Assembly: GCA_020438485.1 (NCBI GenBank)
Contig: JAGQUM010000053.1
Coordinates: forward strand, 1-64,000
DNA length: 64,000 bases
DNA from: Thermoleophilia bacterium
GTDB taxonomy: Bacteria > Actinomycetota > Thermoleophilia > Miltoncostaeales > Miltoncostaeaceae
Reading direction: 5' to 3'
Positions 61,993-64,000 of the stretch are shown piece by piece. Below the pieces are notes generated by a model that was given only the letters and a program-made list of their open reading frames with translations, was not told the origin of the DNA and did not search any database. Position 1 is the stretch's first letter, and every line of letters starts with the position of its first letter. A program made the position numbers and the translations under genes.

Positions 61993-62904
61993 CTAGATCT
62001 TCAGGAACCGCCGCAACGTGATGCCGCTGCCGAGCGCCCCGACGACGGCGCCGGAGATGGTGAGCAGCGCGGCCAGCGCGAGGAAGCTGATCGGGAAACC
62101 CTCGGCCTTGGTGAGGCTGTCGTTGCGCTCGACGAACGCGTCCACGATGAACACCTTGCCGGCCCACAGCAGCCCGATGGCGATGAGCGCGCCGACGACC
62201 CCGCAGATGAGCCCCTCGATCACGAACGGCCAACGGATGAACCAGTTGGTGGCGCCCACCAGGCGCATCACCTCCACCTCGCGACGCCGGGCGAAGATCG
62301 ATAGCCGGATGGTGTTGGCGATCAGCAGCACCGAGGCGACGGTGAGGATGCTCACCAGCGCCAGGCCGGCGTACTGGATGAACGTGGCGATCTTCAGCAG
62401 CCGGTCGGTGGTCTGCTTCGCGTACGTCACCCCCCGCTCTCCGCCTCGGCCCATCGTATGGTCGATGGCCGGTTCCTCCACGATCGCGTTGCGGATCTCG
62501 GCGTTGCGGTTGGGGTCGACCGGCTGGATGCGGAACGACGCGGGGATGACGTTGCTGGGCAGCAGTTCGAGGATCGAGGGGTCGCGCAGGCGCTCCTTGA
62601 GGTCCTTCACGGCCTCGTCCTTCGAGACGTACTGGAAGTCCTTCACCAGGCCCTGCTGCTGCAGCTGCTTGATGTGGTTCTGCAGCGAGCTCACCTGCTG
62701 GTCGGTGGCGCTGTCGGAGATGTACGCCTTGACGTCCAGGCGGTCCTTCTGCTTGTCGACCGTGGACTGGACGTACAGGAACGACGGGATGAACGTGCCG
62801 AGGATGAACACGGCGATCATCACGGTCACGATGGCCGCGACGGCGATGGCGACGTTCGAGCGGATCGACCGCAGCGCCTCGAAGAAGAAGAACCCGGGCT
62901 TCAC
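61993..62904 (-). CDS. ftsX: cell-division protein FtsX
   Basis: The 303-aa protein has a short cytoplasmic N-terminus ([16 protein letters not shown]), one helix, an extracytoplasmic loop (~50-170; YVSKDEAVKDLKERL is the X-lobe region), and three C-terminal helices with FARRREVEVMRLVGATNWFIRWPF. With FtsE it controls cell-wall hydrolases (NlpC/P60-type RipC in actinobacteria). The GTG overlaps the ftsE stop (GTGA). Confidence 0.95.
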   Translation of the reverse strand: MKPGFFFFEALRSIRSNVAIAVAAIVTVMIAVFILGTFIPSFLYVQSTVDKQKDRLDVKAYISDSATDQQVSSLQNHIKQLQQQGLVKDFQYVSKDEAVKDLKERLRDPSILELLPSNVIPASFRIQPVDPNRNAEIRNAIVEEPAIDHTMGRGGERGVTYAKQTTDRLLKIATFIQYAGLALVSILTVASVLLIANTIRLSIFARRREVEVMRLVGATNWFIRWPFVIEGLICGVVGALIAIGLLWAGKVFIVDAFVERNDSLTKAEGFPISFLALAALLTISGAVVGALGSGITLRRFLKI

Positions 62905-63791
62905 TGGACACCCCCGATGGGCGTCTCGACCCGGGCGTAGCGGGCCTGGCGCTGGTCGCGCACGATGCGGCCGTCCTCCAGGGCGATCACGCGCATCTGC
63001 ATCTTGTCCACCAGCTCGCGGTCGTGCGTGGCCATCACCACGGTCGTGCCGGTGCGGTGGATGCGGTAGAGCAACTGCATGATGTCGATGGACGTCTCGG
63101 GGTCGAGGTTCCCGGTGGGCTCGTCGGCGATCAGGAGGCGCGGGTGGTTCACGAAGGCGCGCGCGATCGAGACGCGCTGCTGCTCGCCGCCGGACAGCTC
63201 GTTGGGATGGCGGTCGCCCTTGTCGGCCAGGCCGACGAGGCTGAGGATCTCGGGCACCTTGCGGCGGATCGAGCGCTGGTCGTCGCCGGTCACCATGAGG
63301 GCGTATGCGACGTTCTCGTACACGGTGCGACCCGGCAGCAGCTTGTAGTCCTGGAACACGCAGCCGATGCCGCGGCGCAGCTGGGGGATCTTGGAGCGGC
63401 GCAGCTTCGACAGGTCCCGCCCGCCCACCGTCACGCGGCCGGACGTGGCGGCGACCTCACGGGTGAGCATGCGGATGAACGTGGACTTACCCGAACCCGA
63501 CGGGCCCACGAGGAACACGAACTCGCCGGCGTCGATCGACACGCTGACGTCGCGCAGGGCGTACGTGTCGGTGCCGTACTTCTTCGTGACCTTCTCGAAG
63601 ATCACCATGGGGCCGTCGCCCGGGCGCAGCAGGCTGCGGCGGTCGATGCGGCGCTCACCGTCGCGGCGGCGCTGGCGGCGCTCCTCCTGGGTGATCATCT
63701 CGGGCTCGGCGGCCGCGCGGGCGGCCATGTCGGCCCCGTCGGGGGCCGTGGCCGTGCGGGGCGCGTTCGCGTCGTCTGGGTCGGGACTCAC
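62901..63791 (-). CDS. ftsE: cell-division ATPase FtsE with N-terminal extension
   Basis: The ABC ATPase core starts at [12 protein letters not shown] and has [29 protein letters not shown] and VMATHD. An in-frame extension of 61 residues precedes it (acidic, then [18 protein letters not shown]), starting at GTG 63791 with GGAGG nine bases upstream. ATG 63608 would give the canonical length but has no ribosome-binding site. The basic extension is unusual for FtsE and might bind the membrane or a partner. It is coupled to ftsX. Confidence 0.92.
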   Translation of the reverse strand: MSPDPDDANAPRTATAPDGADMAARAAAEPEMITQEERRQRRRDGERRIDRRSLLRPGDGPMVIFEKVTKKYGTDTYALRDVSVSIDAGEFVFLVGPSGSGKSTFIRMLTREVAATSGRVTVGGRDLSKLRRSKIPQLRRGIGCVFQDYKLLPGRTVYENVAYALMVTGDDQRSIRRKVPEILSLVGLADKGDRHPNELSGGEQQRVSIARAFVNHPRLLIADEPTGNLDPETSIDIMQLLYRIHRTGTTVVMATHDRELVDKMQMRVIALEDGRIVRDQRQARYARVETPIGGVQ

Positions 63792-64000
63792 GTCGTAGCA
63801 CCTCCGGGAGATGCGTCGGTCACAAGGGATCGGGACCGGATCACCGGGAACACGTTCCCTTCGGCGCATGGTCGCAGCGCCTGAGCGCGCGGGCGTCGAT
63901 CGGTGTTCCCCGGGACTGTCACGTCAGATTTACACACCTTGTCGTACGGCTCGCCCGCTCGCGTGGAGCGGCGGATGCGTGTTCGCCGCGCGGACGACGA
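63792..64000. other. right-edge intergenic sequence upstream of ftsE
   Basis: No gene is seen here; prfB, often found upstream of ftsE, is not in the window. The inverted repeat GGGAACACGTTCCC at 63846-63859 (symmetric except for its centre) and a related half-site GTGTTCCC near 63903 might be regulatory. The A/T-rich stretch around 63925-63940 could hold the ftsE promoter. Confidence 0.35.

Noticed and set aside
63846-63859. GGGAACACGTTCCC as a defined operator
   Set aside because: Short and single; no regulator or second full copy in the window, so only noted in the edge feature.
1-64000. CRISPR arrays, insertion sequences, tRNA or rRNA genes
   Set aside because: No regularly spaced repeats, transposase motifs, cloverleaf genes or rRNA segments were found on either strand.

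Overview
The window is very GC-rich, densely coding and has no mobile elements or CRISPR arrays. It looks like a chromosomal segment of an actinobacterium. The pointers are NucS/EndoMS mismatch nuclease, the block infC-rpmI-rplT-(SpoU methylase)-pheS-pheT-argC-argJ-argB-argD in the order known from actinobacteria, FtsEX, a DtxR-type regulator, and DUF3618 and holin-like envelope genes. A deep-branching group such as Thermoleophilia/Solirubrobacterales is my best guess; this is inference and no rRNA gene is present to test it. GTG starts and 4-base GTGA/ATGA gene overlaps are common. Many genes carry a TAnnnT hexamer 6-9 bases before the start codon, which points to leaderless transcription.

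Layout. 1-4.2 kb: edge-truncated membrane GGDEF-EAL protein, msrB, nucS, a Thr-rich lipoprotein. 4.3-12 kb: MMPL-type exporter, Lin0512 protein, ABC-2 exporter, a tiny zinc-ribbon protein, secreted proteins, a lipoprotein cyclophilin, a DtxR-like regulator and CopC. 12-17.9 kb: dnaE, two related beta-propeller-like proteins, an RsbW/SpoIIAB-type kinase. 18-31.7 kb: MacB-like ABC exporter, then arginine biosynthesis, phenylalanyl-tRNA synthetase, rRNA methylase, ribosomal proteins L20 and L35, IF3, and HU, all on the minus strand. 31.9-37 kb: subtilisin-like protease, FAD monooxygenase with a coupled small protein, Tim44-like membrane protein. 37-44 kb: SDR, a three-gene envelope stress cluster behind a GTTT-N16-GGGTAG promoter, MFS transporter, small membrane proteins, universal stress protein, secreted protein.

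44.2-64 kb: ssrA (tmRNA) and smpB lie on the minus strand, separated by a secreted DUF4091/GH123-like protein. About 11 kb of accessory genes follow: AraC/VOC; LysR with DLH, AKR and DJ-1; methyltransferase, DedA, HxlR with a reductase, photolyase, and a lone cytochrome cd1 (NirS-like) lipoprotein. The minus-strand backbone then resumes with an RNase R-like gene, a C-terminal processing protease, ftsX and ftsE. The block between smpB and rnr looks like an insertion into a cell-division and ribosome-rescue backbone.

Points most worth checking: three genes (nucS, the SpoU methylase, hxlR) whose family-conserved N-termini extend upstream of any ATG/GTG/TTG; a tmRNA with a non-consensus T loop; a lone NirS-like protein behind a near-perfect 17-base palindrome; a DJ-1/PfpI gene that appears eroded by in-frame deletions; and the recurrent leaderless-promoter signature.
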